Positions 34,732-48,100 of a DNA stretch of 64,000 bases are shown here, in pieces. The stretch lies in the NCBI GenBank assembly GCA_011033025.1, contig WFMF01000320.1, positions 143,276 to 207,275 on the forward strand, read 5' to 3'. Source of the stretch: Beroe forskalii (Eukaryota > Ctenophora > Nuda > Beroida > Beroidae). A program made the translations under genes and the position numbers. How positions within the stretch are numbered: position 1 is the stretch's first letter; each line of letters starts with the position of its first letter. The notes beneath the pieces are model-generated. The model saw nothing but the letters and a program-made list of their open reading frames with translations, made no database searches and was not told the DNA's origin.

Positions 34732-35591
34732 TTTCCGAGATATCGAGGATGGTTGAAGTTCTGGAAGGAGACGACATCGTTCTTGCTGTGTATCAACCAC
34801 CGGATACGTTAGTATATTATTGGATGCTTGCCAGATTTTATATTACTAACTTTAAGTAATCACTAATCAGCGTACGATTCTGCTTTTGTTACTCGCCAAT
34901 TCATTTGCATTCCTTCAGCTTCTCTTATTTTTTCTCTTTTACATAACTCATATCCATTGTACTTACCACCACCCGGTCTCATGAACCTCTCAGGACTGTT
35001 CGATGGTTTGACGGGTCGGGTACTGAGATATTACCTGAGAAGTCCCCCATCGTGAACACAACACAAGCTCCCTCATCCTCCACTCATCTCAACTCATCAT
35101 TCACTCATCCCAACTCATCCCTCACTCGTGCTAACACACCCAAAAATAAATATGCTATTTACACTGATGTCGATAATAACCATGAGAACAGTACGGATTC
35201 CAATAATTCTAGTATCCGTGAGACTGGTAACCATGGTAAACCTGGTAAACCTGGTAACCATGGTAACCCTGGTAACCCTGGTAACCATGGTATCCCAGGT
35301 AACCATGGTATCCCTGGTATCCCTGGTAACCATGGTATCCCTGGTAACCATGGTAACCGTCACCACGTGTATGTAAGCAGTGCGCACAACAACATTCTGC
35401 AGATCCTTGCTGCTAACAGCTCCACTGATAACGGTACCACCTTCACCACACTACTGAGTAGTGACAATGACAATGTCACTGTGAAGTGGCAGGTTAGAGT
35501 TCTGGGAGAGGAGGAGGTTCATGACACGTTCAAGGACTTTCTGCTGGCATGGTTAGAGGAACTCACATACCAAGTACTGAGAGGACTGTAG
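34732..35591 (+). CDS. Ig-like protein interrupted by collagen Gly-X-Y triplets, unit 2
   Basis: Exon 34732-34807 and exon 34994-35591 (or to a donor at 35572) join in phase. They read: Ig-like N-terminal half (VRWFDGSGTEI), a Ser/Thr/Asn-rich sequon cluster, about 14 perfect Gly-X-Y triplets (GKPGKPGNHGNPGNPGNHG and so on), then NILQILAANSSTDNG and NVTVKWQVRVLGEEEVHD. The last blocks look like the returning strands of the same Ig-type fold, so the collagen tract would sit in a loop. The first exon starts in phase 1, so a leader exon is missing. The coding frame reaches a stop inside the first unit of the 33-bp array; splicing at ACATACCAA|GTACTG would avoid it. I infer a secreted or cell-surface glycoprotein. 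A role in recognition or immunity is possible but unproven. Confidence 0.55.
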
Positions 35592-36219
35592 GAACTCACA
35601 TACCAAGTACTCAGAGGACTGTAGGAACTCACATACCAAGTACTGAGAGGACTGTAGGAACTCACATACCAAGTACTCAGAGGACTGTAGGAACCCACAT
35701 ACCAAGTACTGAGAGGACTCTAGGGAACTCACATACCAATTACTGAGAGGACTCTAGGGAGTCACATACCAAGTACTCAGAGGACTGTAGGAACTCACAT
35801 ACCAAGTACTCAGAGGACTGTAGGAACTCACATACCAAGTACTCAGAGGACTGTAGGAACTCACATACCAAGTACTGAGAGGACTGTAGGAACTCACATA
35901 CCAAGTACTGAGAGGACTGTAGGAACTCACATACCAAGTTCTGAGAGGACTGTAGGAACTCACATACCAATTACTGAGAGGACTGTAGGAACTCACATAC
36001 CAAGTTCTGAGAGGACTGTAGGAACTCACATACCAATTACTGAGAGGACTGTAGGAACTCACATACCAATTACTGAGAGGACTGTAGGAACTCACATACC
36101 AAGTACTGAGAGGACTATAGGAACTGACATACCAAGTACTCAGAGGACTGTAGGAACTCACATACCAAGCTCTCAGAGGACTGTAGGAACCCACATACCA
36201 AGTACTCAGAGGACTGTAG
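35558..36219 (+). repeat. 33-bp minisatellite seeded at the 3' end of the Ig/collagen exon
   Basis: Twenty copies of GGAACTCACATACCAAGTAC plus TGAGAGGACTGTA. The first copy is the coding end of the Ig/collagen exon. Each unit contains ACATACCAA|GTACTGAG, a donor-like site. The unit length is a multiple of three and has no stop on the opposite strand, which creates a spurious 163-codon minus-strand frame. Confidence 0.95.
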
Positions 36220-36430
36220 GGAGTCCTACCATCAATCTTACCCAATTATCAGGAACAGAGAAGAGAGGGAACTGTAGGGATTATGTTTAGAATGTCTTAC
36301 CCTATTATCTGGAGACAAGGAAGATTCTAATTAAAAAAGAAAAGATGGACCTACACGAGATTTCCGGTCAGTCAACTCTCATGTAACTAAGTCCAGGACA
36401 CAAAAGCTTATGATCCCTCCTCTTCCTTAG

Positions 36431-36603
36431 TGACTGCGGATGCCGGATGGGAAACTGCTGTTGTTTCTTCCACATTCCAGAAGATTCTCCGCTCCGAACA
36501 TTCCTGTGTAAGAGTCCAGGCTCTATTTGGAAGAGAGGAGACCACCAAAGAACTGAACTATTACCTGCTTTACAGTAATCATCTGAGTTCTTCATTCGTC
36601 TAA
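36431..36603 (+). CDS. Candidate terminal coding exon, gene assignment uncertain
   Basis: A strong acceptor (CTCCTCTTCCTTAG) is followed by an open frame to TAA at 36601-36603, entered in phase 1. It contains TADAGWETAVVSSTF, then SCVRVQALFGREE and YYLLY. CVRVQALFG is reminiscent of an Ig F-strand. It is probably the last exon of the Ig/collagen-like gene on the same strand. The only phase-compatible donor I see upstream is weak (AACG|GTACCA near 35433), so the join is not settled. Confidence 0.45.
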
Positions 36604-36765
36604 ACAGGGCAATTAATCAATTTGGCGTGCAGTAATTGTACATTGAGATTTACTAGACTGTCTCAATGGTAATGTATATATAGTTAAGACTAAGCATTGT
36701 GTAAGTTTATATTTATTATTAATGTTTTGTGAATCCTTTGTTACTATTCTCGCTCCTATATCCCT

Positions 36766-36771
36766 AATAAA
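36766..36771 (+). terminator. AATAAA polyadenylation signal
   Basis: A canonical hexamer about 160 bases after the candidate terminal exon's stop codon, with a T-rich stretch behind it. It supports the end of a plus-strand transcript here. Confidence 0.45.
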
Positions 36772-39177
36772 GATTTCCTCTAAATGACGCAGCTTCAAAT
36801 CTCATTAATCCCTCCCCCTCGTCTTCAGGGTATCTTATCTGATGTATCATTGCTCCGGGCCGTGTTCCTGCAGCCTGACACGTTACTGTAGGGCAGCCTC
36901 AGCTATATCCCTCCCACTCGATCCTTACTCCACGTCTTAGAGAAGACACCGTGCCTAACATGATATAAGCTCTACACACACACTAACTACCCTGGCAGAA
37001 TACAGCTTCCACCCAACATGGTCGCCTCCTACTGGCACTCACTTCTCGGAACTACGGACTGCTGTACCACCATCTGGGGAGGCTAGACCCCGCGCGCGAA
37101 GAATAGGCGGTTATTTTCAACAATATTTGGCAGCGCGCATACTGTTAATGACGCCATTTCGACCGCCTATTTATATTCTGAGCGCACGTTAAGTGCTGTC
37201 CAAGGCTAGTCTAGGGTGTGGGGGGAATGTGTCCTGGGAGAGAGTCTAGAGTGTGTCCATGGCTAGTCTACAGCGCATAGAAGAGTGTCCACGATGATAG
37301 GGCTGACGCTTTGATAATGGGAAAGCTGTAAAACATACGATCGTCGATCAGTCACACAGACACCCATTTATTTGGAGCGCTACATTATTTATTGACCGTG
37401 GTTACGCAGTCCATTGTGTGGCTTATCGGTAGTTGCTGCCTGCCCATTGTGTAGGATATTGGTAGTTGCTGCCTGCCCATTGTACCCACATTGCTCTATT
37501 GTCCTAGGCTGCATGAGAGAGAGAGAGTTGTGTGTAGGTATACTAACTCTGCTTCTCCTATACTGATAGTTCTATAACCCTGCAAACCATCTCCGGAAAT
37601 ATATTACTATTACCATCACTATCTCCATAATACTCTTCCAGCTCTAATCCTCCAGCTAAATACACACTTTACCAACGTTTTCGTCCGGGAAAGTTGCCAG
37701 GAATCCCGCATCCCGATCTTCTGATCTTGCGACCTCTCTCTCTCCTCTCTGTGACTGGTTGCCAAGCTTGGCAATATATATATATTTTAAACTTTACAAC
37801 ACTACTTTATACAATCAAATTTGAGCTTTATGATCCCCAGAAGATGTAATCTATTGAAGTTACAGATCAGTTAATTGATGTTTTATTTGAGTCCTGTTGA
37901 ATTTTGAAACTATATATATATATATATATATCCATGCTGTAATAATACAGCTCTAGGATATATTTATCATCTGTAAAGTCCTTAAGTCCGGGTATTTCCC
38001 CTTAATTTCAGGTCCAACCGACACACACTATTCGGTGCAAGCCTCTGGAATAGTAGAGAATAGTCCTCATTATATGTGACTGTAGTTACGATTTAAAGGG
38101 TCAAAGACGGTCACTACTTCAGTAGATTCACTAATTTCAGCTGCTCGGTGCTTCTTCAATTTCCCTGCTAAGATATATGGGAAATGACCGATATGTAAAC
38201 GTTTTGTCTTACTCTCGCTCCAGTTTTTCAGCGGCTGTAGTTGGAGTGAAGTGGGTAGCTGTAATTTCTACAGTTTTTGGATATTTTTGCAGACAGAAAA
38301 GCATGCAATTGACAAAACATATATACACTTTCTGCAAGCAAAGTTAGGATCCTAATTCTCTAATCGTAGCCTTAGGATACTACGCGATTGACAATTGGTT
38401 ATTTTTGCCTTCAAAGGACCATCATGTGATTAGACTTCGGTGACATGTATAGGTTTAAACCTAATGATAGCTATAATGGTCAGTAGCTGAATATAAACGC
38501 TCATTCGATAGGGTTGATTTCCTTGAATTGAGCACACTTAAGAGGAGGTTATTAGTGATTTGTGCTACTAATACGCTGGCCTCCTCCGCTTTGTCTTATT
38601 TCTCTCTGTCCTGCTGCTCAACCAATGACTGCTGCCTGAAAATGGGGAGGTTTTCCACCGGACCGCGCTAGCTGGTCTTAGTCGACAAGCAGCTTCGATA
38701 CAGATTACATGTTTTTCAGCGTAATGCATATGCAATTGTTCCTTCCATAGGTCTGCTACAGTTAAGTCTGGATCTGATTCTACGGCCAGTCAGTCCTGCC
38801 AAGATGGACAATTGAACTACGCTGACACTTTGACATGCTGATTTAATGATGCCCATTGATTTTACCCATCCAATTCTCACTCAATCGTACGATGCCAACT
38901 TATCTATGATCTATTGATCTGCATTTTCTGCCAATTATAATTCCTTTGTGTGACAATTTGCACGTTCTTCAGTTCTGCCGTTGCTCTGACAATAGAAGGA
39001 TAGATGCTTGATTTTCTTAGGCCCCTACCTATTTCCCAACCTAGTTTGCTGTGGTTGAACAAGATGATTCGTACCATGATCATTCCTTTTTCAGTGTTTG
39101 CCATCAATAACCCTTTCTCATGAATCAAGTTCTAACTTTTAAACCCCAGCTAGCTCCCCCTTGATCCTTCCTGGTAA
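36772..39177. other. Intergenic region upstream of the FATP gene; no gene seen
   Basis: It holds (CG)n-flanked AATAGGCGGTTATTT / GACCGCCTATTT inverted repeats at about 37105-37175 and a TA microsatellite at about 37914-37931. There are no exon-like frames with splice sites. It presumably includes the FATP promoter, but I see no clear TATA box before 39178. Confidence 0.4.
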
Positions 39178-42100
39178 ATGCTGATAGCCCTACTGTCTCA
39201 CATTCCCTTGAGTGTGGTAGCCTACTCCTCCTCCCTCCTCACTCTCCTCACCACTCTCATCCTCCTCCTCTACACACGGTACGATATTGATCTGCGATAT
39301 TTTCTGATCTTATATTTCTTTTATAGTGATAAAGTTATTCCCTCTGCTATATCACCTTCCTTTCATAGTAACTAGTAAGTTCAACATCAACATACTCTCT
39401 CTTCCTAGGCTAGATGGCTATTGCTATAAAAGACTTTCCTTTGGTACCTACAGCACGCTTCCCTAACCCTCCTTTTCTCCCAGATACGGTATCAACAGCT
39501 GGTCTGATCTGGTCCGGGAGGTCTGTATCCTCAAGTCTAAGTGCGACTTTGCCTGGTCCCAGTTCTCTATCAGACGGAGAAATGTGAACTATGTGGATCA
39601 GTGGAGGACGGCGGTTAGGAACCACGGGGGGAACGTGTTTCTGGTGAAAGAGAAGAATGAGGTCTACACCTACCTGCAGGTGAAGGGGAGATGTGAGAGT
39701 TTAGGCCATTCATTTTCAGTCAGTTCATGTATCAACTTAAATTTCATTGCTCATATTGCTCATTCAATCCACGTAATGTTAAAGTTTTTATGAAACCATA
39801 TGATCATCAATCATCATTTATCAAATTATCAAATTATCATTCATCTAAAGTTCGTGAAAATATACTGTAACAATAACATGACTCCCAGAATTTCAGCCAT
39901 TCATCACCTCATCCATCCTCTGATTCTCTCTTCCAGATAGATGAGATGAGTAACACCCTGGCTAAGTTTCTCCATGAGAAGAACATCACTGCTGATGTCA
40001 CTGTTGGTGTCATGATGTCTAACAGCGTGGAGTTCGTGGTCACGTGGTTAGCTCTCGTCAAACTTGGCGCCCTGCCAGCTCTCCTCAACACTAACCTCAA
40101 GGGGATGTCCCTCAGCTACTGCCTCAAGGTAAAAAGAAATGTTTCAAGTGGGATTCTTGCTTTTTAAATCTCATTGGCTTCGGCTTCATTGATCATAACC
40201 TGTGTTTCTATCAATGCTAATCATAATACTCAGATCATGGCGCAATTCAGATATCTCAATAAATTTAAAACTGCTGTTACTGATTAGCACCTCCACAGGT
40301 GCTAGACGAGTGTCGGATGGTGTTACGAGACGAGCGGATGGCTGCGGAGAGCAACGGAGAAGTCCAGCCGGAGAAGGTCCACAAGATCCCCTTCTACACG
40401 GTCAGTTTCACCTCCAAAGCCACGGGGACCTACATGATCGGACAGAAAGCCCTGGAGCTGGTGCACATGATCCCGGACACGGAAAACCCGGAGAAGTTTG
40501 CTGGGAACGGCAAAGGTTTGGAAAACGATGGAATTCTAATATGCTGCCCAAGTGAACACTGTTATTCCATGTTTGACTGCTTTATTAGAATATCATATTA
40601 GAGGATTGCGCTCTTTGCACCTTTGAGGCGGATAGTATGAATTCCTTACTTTTTCCCTGCAACTTTGAATTCTTCTCCTTCTGGCAGGGTACGATGCGAC
40701 AGTCGGTTACCTGTTCACATCAGGAACAACTGGTTACCCCAAGGCTGTGCCCTTCACGTTCAACAAACTCTGGTCTATACTCAGCACTTGTTTCATAAAG
40801 AGGTGATTTGCGTACTCGGCGTAATTTCTTGCCAACGTGGCTTCCCTTGATCAATTGATCATTGATGGATCAATGATCTCTCCAAGCAAAATTGATGGCA
40901 TTTCAATTAACAGTCAATTTAACTGTTCACCAAGCATCGAATCTAGCCTTGAGTCTTGATGTAAACTGTTTTCAGGTACTCTATAACAGAAAGGGATGCC
41001 ATTTTCTGCACCCTCCCACTATACCATTCGACTGGAATGTGTGTTGGACTCCACATTTCCATGCTTGTGAGTCTCAAACGGTCGTTACATGCCACACGCA
41101 GCCAACAGTCAGACTGTTCAATGAAGTGTGGATTACCAGAGTCAGTCAGACTCTTTTACAGGCAGAATATTCATAAAATCAAATATTGAATCTATCTGAC
41201 TCAAACTCGAGCGTCGAGACTCCACAGCCCACATGATAGCAAATATTGATCCGCTGTTGCCCCTGACCCCTTCATTCACACCCCTTCTGTAACCCCTTAA
41301 TATTTTCAATTCACATTTCACTTTAAGTTTATTGATTCAATGTTTGATAATCAGAATCCTCAGTTTGTTCTTGACATTCCACCAGTTTGTTCTTGGCATT
41401 CCTCCCCCCTCTTTTCCCCACCCAATACTCCCTGCATCCCCTGCAGACTGGCGGGCGGTTCATTCTCCGAGAGAAGTTGTCAGTTAACACCTTCTGGAGC
41501 GACATTAAGAGCCACGAAGCAACCATCTTCCTTGTACGTTGGGGAGATGTGCCGCTTCCTACTCAACCGGAAGATCAACTACCACGCCAAAGCAGGGTAC
41601 GAGGATGACTTGTTTGGGATAAAGTTGAGGGGTTTTGCGAAAAAAATCCCCAAATCTTGCAACCCCGTAAAATTTCGATATGACGTCATCATCATACGCT
41701 AACATAGGAAATTCCGAAAAATCACCATATTTCTGAACCCTTATAATTTTGATTCCCAGTATTATTGCCCCTCATAATTAATATGCCTCGTAAGGTACAA
41801 GATCCGGCTGTGTATCGGTAACGGTTTGGGAGCGGATATCTACTCTCAGTTCAAAGACACCTTCAGAATACCCCAGATTGCGGAGTTTTACGGGCAGACG
41901 GAGGGGTTTGCCTTCCTCGGGTCCTTCCTGCAGAAACCTGGGTCCTTGGGGTACATTCCCAAGTTCAAGTTCGGACCTAATCCTTACAGGTATGTGGTTG
42001 TCGTTTGTATCCACTCTGCGATATGAGTTAATGAGTATGCTCAAAATAACTAAAGATGCTCCTTTTTTGTCGGTATACGACGGAATTCACTTAAATGGCA

Positions 42101-45100
42101 CAACTGTATAGTGCCCAGTAACTTATTAGGCTTTGAAGCTTCGGATTGTCCAAAGCACCTCTGCAGAAAAATTTTGCATTCTTATGCCGTATGACTACAT
42201 AGTCATTGACTTTGTAGTCGTCGTGACCTCATCAAAATATACTCAAAATAATTAAATATCTATTTATTTTTTAAATGTTGGTATTCCTTGAAATTCACTT
42301 AAGTAGTTGGGTAGTTCCTAACTCCTAAACCCCACTTACGTAGGCTTTGAGGCATTGTTCGAAGCACTCCCTGCAGAAAAATATCACATACGAAATTTTG
42401 AACAATGCATGGTACTTATCCTTTTCCCAATTCCCTTTCTCTCCAAGTTATGTACCTAAAACCTTGTACCTATGGTACCTATCCTGTTCCCCAATTCCCT
42501 AAATTTCCTCTCTCTCCCAGGGTGATCATGTGTGACACTGAGACAATGCAGGCCATAAGGCATCCCCGAACAGGGCTGTGTAAACTGTGTAACCTCAACG
42601 AGAGGGGATTACTAGTGGTCAGGACTAACAACACTCATAAAGGTTAGTTTGTGAGAGGGGGTTACTAGTGGTCAGGACTAACAACACTCATAAAGGTGAG
42701 TTTGTGAGAGGGGGTTACTGGTAGTCAGGACTAACAACACTCATAAAGGTTAGTTTGTGAGAGGGGATTACTTGTAGTCAGGACTAACAACACTCATAAA
42801 GGTTAGTTTGTGAGAGGGGATTACTAGTGGTCAGGACTAACAATACTCATAAAGGTTAGTTTGTGAGAGGGGATTACTGGTGGTCAGGACTAACAATACT
42901 CATAAAGGTTAGTTTGTGAGAGGGGGTTACTGGTAGTCAGGACTAACAACACTCATAAAGGTTAGTTTGTGAGAGGGGGTTACTGGTGGTCAGGACTAAC
43001 AACACTCATAAAGGTTAGTTTGTGAGAGGGGATTACTAGTGGTCAGGACTAACAACACTCATAAAGGTTAGTTTGTGAGAGGGGATTACTGGTGGTCAGG
43101 ACTAACAATACTCATAAAGGTTAGTTTGTGAGAGGGGGTTACTGGTGGTCAGGACTAACGACACTCATAAAGGTTAGTTTGTGCCCTGGGAACGAAAACA
43201 AAATGGTGAAATGAAGTCATCAAAACATCGCTTTAACTCATGTGCGATTAAAATATCATTTTGTACAGTTGATACCTTGATAATTTGTAACAATTATTGT
43301 GAAAAATATTACGATTGTCCTTGCTGCTAAAACATTGTCATCTGCAGATTTTCAAGTCCATTTTCTTGAGAAATGTTATTTTGCTATTGTGCGTTTGCGC
43401 TCAAGGCTTTTGTAGGTGAGGCTGGCCCTCATATATTATAAATCATAAAGCCCTTATGTGAATTCCTCTCATACGCCATGAGTGAGACTACCTTACGAGA
43501 CATATTTTGGGAACGAAATTTGGGGATTTCACGAAAAAAAACGTATATTTATGAACCCCAGAAAATTTCATATAGATCATCATCAATTAACGGGTGATGA
43601 CTATTTATCTGGAATTATTTCAATGTATTCTTGTGGGCAAATCGAGATCATGTTAGAGCTCAGATGTGCTTATTGTGGACCTAAAAAGTCTGCTGATTCA
43701 GAATAACATCATGAGAAAATATGAAAACCCTGTTTTCCCATACTACTGGTCGATTAGTTTGAGAAGGTACAAAAAAATCTTGCACAAATTCAAAGATTGA
43801 CTTACTGACATATGATTGGAAAATTGCATACAGGAGCATTCCCATCAGTTTCCATCTAGGTTTATTCATGAACTTTGTTAGCTGAGACACTAATGAAGAC
43901 CTCTCCATGCATTTTTTGTTGATTATCAAGAAAATTCTTGGATTTTAGAGATAAAATCACGCCAAATTTCTGGAAAAAGGTGTGTTTTTTTTGCTACACG
44001 AGGCCTTAAGAAAGTCTTAGAACAGGACCTAGGTGGTCTGAACACTCAGATTTGATGGCAGGGACCCCATTAAACATAACTCATGTCTTTAGACCACTTC
44101 CATTTATTGGTATGCAGAATTTTGGATTAACAATTACCCAAAATCGCAGTTTTATTAAAGTTACATTATCCTAGAATTGACGATTTTGAACACCTTTTAG
44201 GTTCCATAGGGTCACCACTGGATAAGTTAGTGATGCTACTTACTGCAGTCAATCTTGAGACCCTCCTGCTCAGAATCATCCCATAGTAAGGCTTCAATAA
44301 CATTTTTGGAGATAATTATTGTCATTGAGATTTTGTGCAAGATTTTTTCGTACCCTCTCAAACCAATCGGCCAGCAGCATGGGAAAACAGGGGTTTCAAA
44401 TCCTCTCATGATGTTATTCTGAATCAGCAGACTTTTCAGGTCCAGAATAATCATATTCGAGCTCTAACATGATCTCGATTTGCCCACAAGAATACATTGA
44501 AATAATTCCAGATAATTAGTCATCACCCGTTACGTTAGCACAAAGGCAATTATGTTAGAAAACCAGCGTATTTTCGAGCCCTCAAAGTTTCAATCCACAG
44601 AATTAATATCCCAAGTTATTGACCCAGACAAATTTGTCTTGTAGTAGAGTGCTTGTATTGGTAGTATTGAAGTGTTCCTGTAATTTTGGGTGACGTCACT
44701 GCGCAGTATATGGATTCTCAGGAACATTCCATATTTGAGAATTTGTTTTCACAGTTTCACCCCCGCAGAATCAGCAGCTTCTCGTTCCGGGATTCTGAGA
44801 GTTCATATCTGTAGAACGCAGCTAACACAGCCTTATATGGTCTGGTATTCACCCCTGAGATCGATCGAAATAGTATTTTGATTATCACTCAAATTACGGC
44901 AGACTGGAAGAATCTACCGATCCATGATTGGTATAAGAAAGCGACAAACATAATCGATTCATCGAATTTGGATGCGGATTGCGGCTTTTTGTCCCAAATT
45001 TCATATGAAATTCATCACAAGTCACTTTTTGAATATCAACCCCAATCAGTATCAACATCAGCTAACATCAATCAACATCAACTTACATCAATCAACATCA

Positions 45101-48100
45101 ACTAACATTACCATCATCAATCACCAACTAACATCAACTAGCACCAACTAACATCAACTAAACGTACTACCACCAACACCAGATAACTGCAACGAACAAT
45201 CACTAACGAAAACCAATCATCAATTAATAACTGAAACCAATCATCAACTAACATCAACTAACAACAACTAACTTCAACTAACTTCAACTAACTTCAACTA
45301 ACCCCAGATAACATCTACCACAACAACACTGACGATGTAAGGATGGTTTATAACGTGGTGGAGGCTGGGGACAGGTACCTCAGTACGGGAGATATGGTCC
45401 TGATTGGCGCGGACAGGTCCTACTACTTCGTAGACAGACTCGGAGACACTTTCAGGTACATGAAATGCCAGGTACCTCTAACCACACTTTCAGGTACTTG
45501 AAATGGCAGGTACCTCTAACCACACTTTCAGGTACTTGAAATGCCAGGTACCTCTAACCACACTTTCAGGTACTTGAAATGCCAGGTACCTCTAACCACA
45601 CTTTCAGGTACTTGAAATGCCAGGTACCTCTAACCACACTTTCAGGTACTTGAAATGGCAGGTACCTCTAACCACACTTTCAGGTACATGAAATGACAGG
45701 TACCTCTAACCACACTTTCAGGTACTTGGAATGCCAGGTACCTCTAACCACACTTTCAGGTACATGAAATGCCAGGTACCTCTAACCACACTTTCAGGTA
45801 CTTGAAATGCCAGGTACCTCTAACCACACTGTCAGGTACATGAAATGCCAGGTACCTCTAACCACACTTTCAGGTACATGAAATGCCAGGTACCTCTAAC
45901 CACACTTTCAGGTACTTGAAATGCCAGGTACCTCTAACCACACTTTCAGGTACTTGAAATGCCAGGTACCTCTAACCACACTTTCAGGTACTTGAAATGC
46001 CAGGTACCTCTAACCACACTTTCAGGTACTTGAAATGCCAGGTACCTCTAACCACACTTTCAGGTACTTGAAATGCCAGGTACCTCTAACCACACTTTCA
46101 GGTACTTGAAATGCCAGGTACCTCTAACCACACTTTCAGGTACCAGAAATGCCAGGTACCTAACCACACTTTCAGGTACATGAAATGCCAGGTACCTCTA
46201 ACCACACTTTCAGGTACTTGAAATGCCAGGTACCTCTAACCACACTTTCAGGTACTTGAAATGCCAGGTACCTCTAACCACACTTTCAGGTACTTGAAAT
46301 GCCAGGTACATGAAATGCCAGGTACTTCTAACCACACTTTCAGGTACTTCAGGTATCTCTAACCACACTTTCAGGTACTTGAAATGCCAGGTACCTCCAA
46401 CCACACTTTCAGGTACATGAAATGCCAGGTACCTCTAACCACACTTTCAGGTACATGAAATGCCAGGTACCTCTAACCACACTTTCAGGTACTTGAAATG
46501 CCAGGTACCTCTAACCACACTTTCAGGTACTTGGAATGCCAGGTACCTCTAACCACACTTTCAGGTACTTGAAATGCCAGGTACCTCTAACCACACTTTC
46601 AGGTACTTGAAATGCCAGGTACCTCTAACCACACTTTCAGGTACTTGAAATGCCAGGTACCTCTAACCACACTTTCAGGTACTTGGAATGCCAGGTACCT
46701 CTAACCACACTTTCAGGTACTTGGAATGATGCCAGGTACCTCTAACCACACTTTCAGGTACTTGGAATGCCAGGTACCTCTAACCACACTTTCAGGTACT
46801 TTCAGGTACCTCTAACCACACTTTCAGGTACATGAAATGCCAGGTACCTTTTACCACACTTTCAGGTACTTGGAATGCCAGGTACCTCTAACCACACTTT
46901 CAGGTACTTGAAATGCCAGGTACCTCCAACCACACTTTCAGGTACTTGGAATGCCAGGTACCTCTAACCACACTTTCAGGTACTTGAAATGCCAGGTACC
47001 TCTAACCACACTTTCAGGTACTTGAAATGCCAGGTACCTCTAACCACACTTTCAGGTACTTGAATGCCAGGTACCTCTAACCACACTTTCAGGTGTACCT
47101 TGGTAGGCCAGGTACCTCCAAACCACACTTTCAGGTACTTGAAATGCCAGGTACCTCTAACCACACTTTCAGGTACTTGAAATGCCAGGTACCTCTAACC
47201 ACACTTTCAGGTACTTGAAATGCCAGGTACCTCTAACCACACTTTCAGGTACTTGGAATGCCAGGTACCTCTAACCACACTTTCAGGTACTTGGAATGCC
47301 AGGTACCTCTAACCACACTTTCAGGTACTTGAAATGCCAGGTACCTCTAACCACACTTTCAGGTACTTGAAATGCCAGGTACCTCTAACCACACTTTCAG
47401 ATACTTGGAATGCCAGGTACCTCTAACCAGACTTTCAGGTACTTGAAATGCCAGGTACCTCTAACCACACTTTCAGGTACTTGGAATGCCAGGTACCTCT
47501 AACCACACTTTCAGGTACTTGAAATGCCAGGTACCTCTAACCACACTTTCAGGTACTTGGAATGCCAGGTACCTCCAACCACACTTTCAGGTACTTGAAA
47601 TGCCAGGTACCTCTAACCACTCTTTCATGTACATGAAATGCCAGGTACCTCTAACCACACTTTCAGATACTCACACCCCTTTCCTCTAATTAGGTGTTAG
47701 CCGACCGAATTAAGGTATCTCCTGCTGTTGTAAATACACATAGTTGGATGTTAACCGACCTTAGAGAGACTTTCCGTTGACCATACCAAATTTACTGTAA
47801 ATTCTTGAATACCTTTGAAATTATCCTCATTTCAAAGGTATCTTTTTCAATCTGAGAAGTCTTCTCTTCTTTCTGCCCCACACGCTAACTGAGAAGTTTG
47901 CACTCCATTTCCAGGTGGAAGGGAGAGAACGTGTCGACTACTGAAGTGTCCTCGTGTCTCTGTCAAATGAAAGAGGTCCAGGAGGCCTGTGTCTACGGGG
48001 TCTCAGTTCCAGGTGAGAAATACTTTCTAAGTAACACTGTTAGTTGGGCTGTTTAAGACTGTAAATGACACTAGCAGTTTAGGTTTTCTGGAAGCTTCCA

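Noticed and set aside
35754-36245. 163-codon minus-strand Ser/Tyr/Trp-rich repeat protein
   Set aside because: Antisense reading of the 33-bp array; the unit length is a multiple of three, which keeps the frame open.
39946-41702. Alternate-frame and antisense ORFs across FATP exons
   Set aside because: All are shadows; only one spliced frame gives the AMP-binding and FATP signatures, apart from the exon 7 shift.
45456-47672. CRISPR-like array
   Set aside because: The repeats are contiguous, without unique spacers, and lie inside a eukaryotic intron. The same holds for the other arrays.
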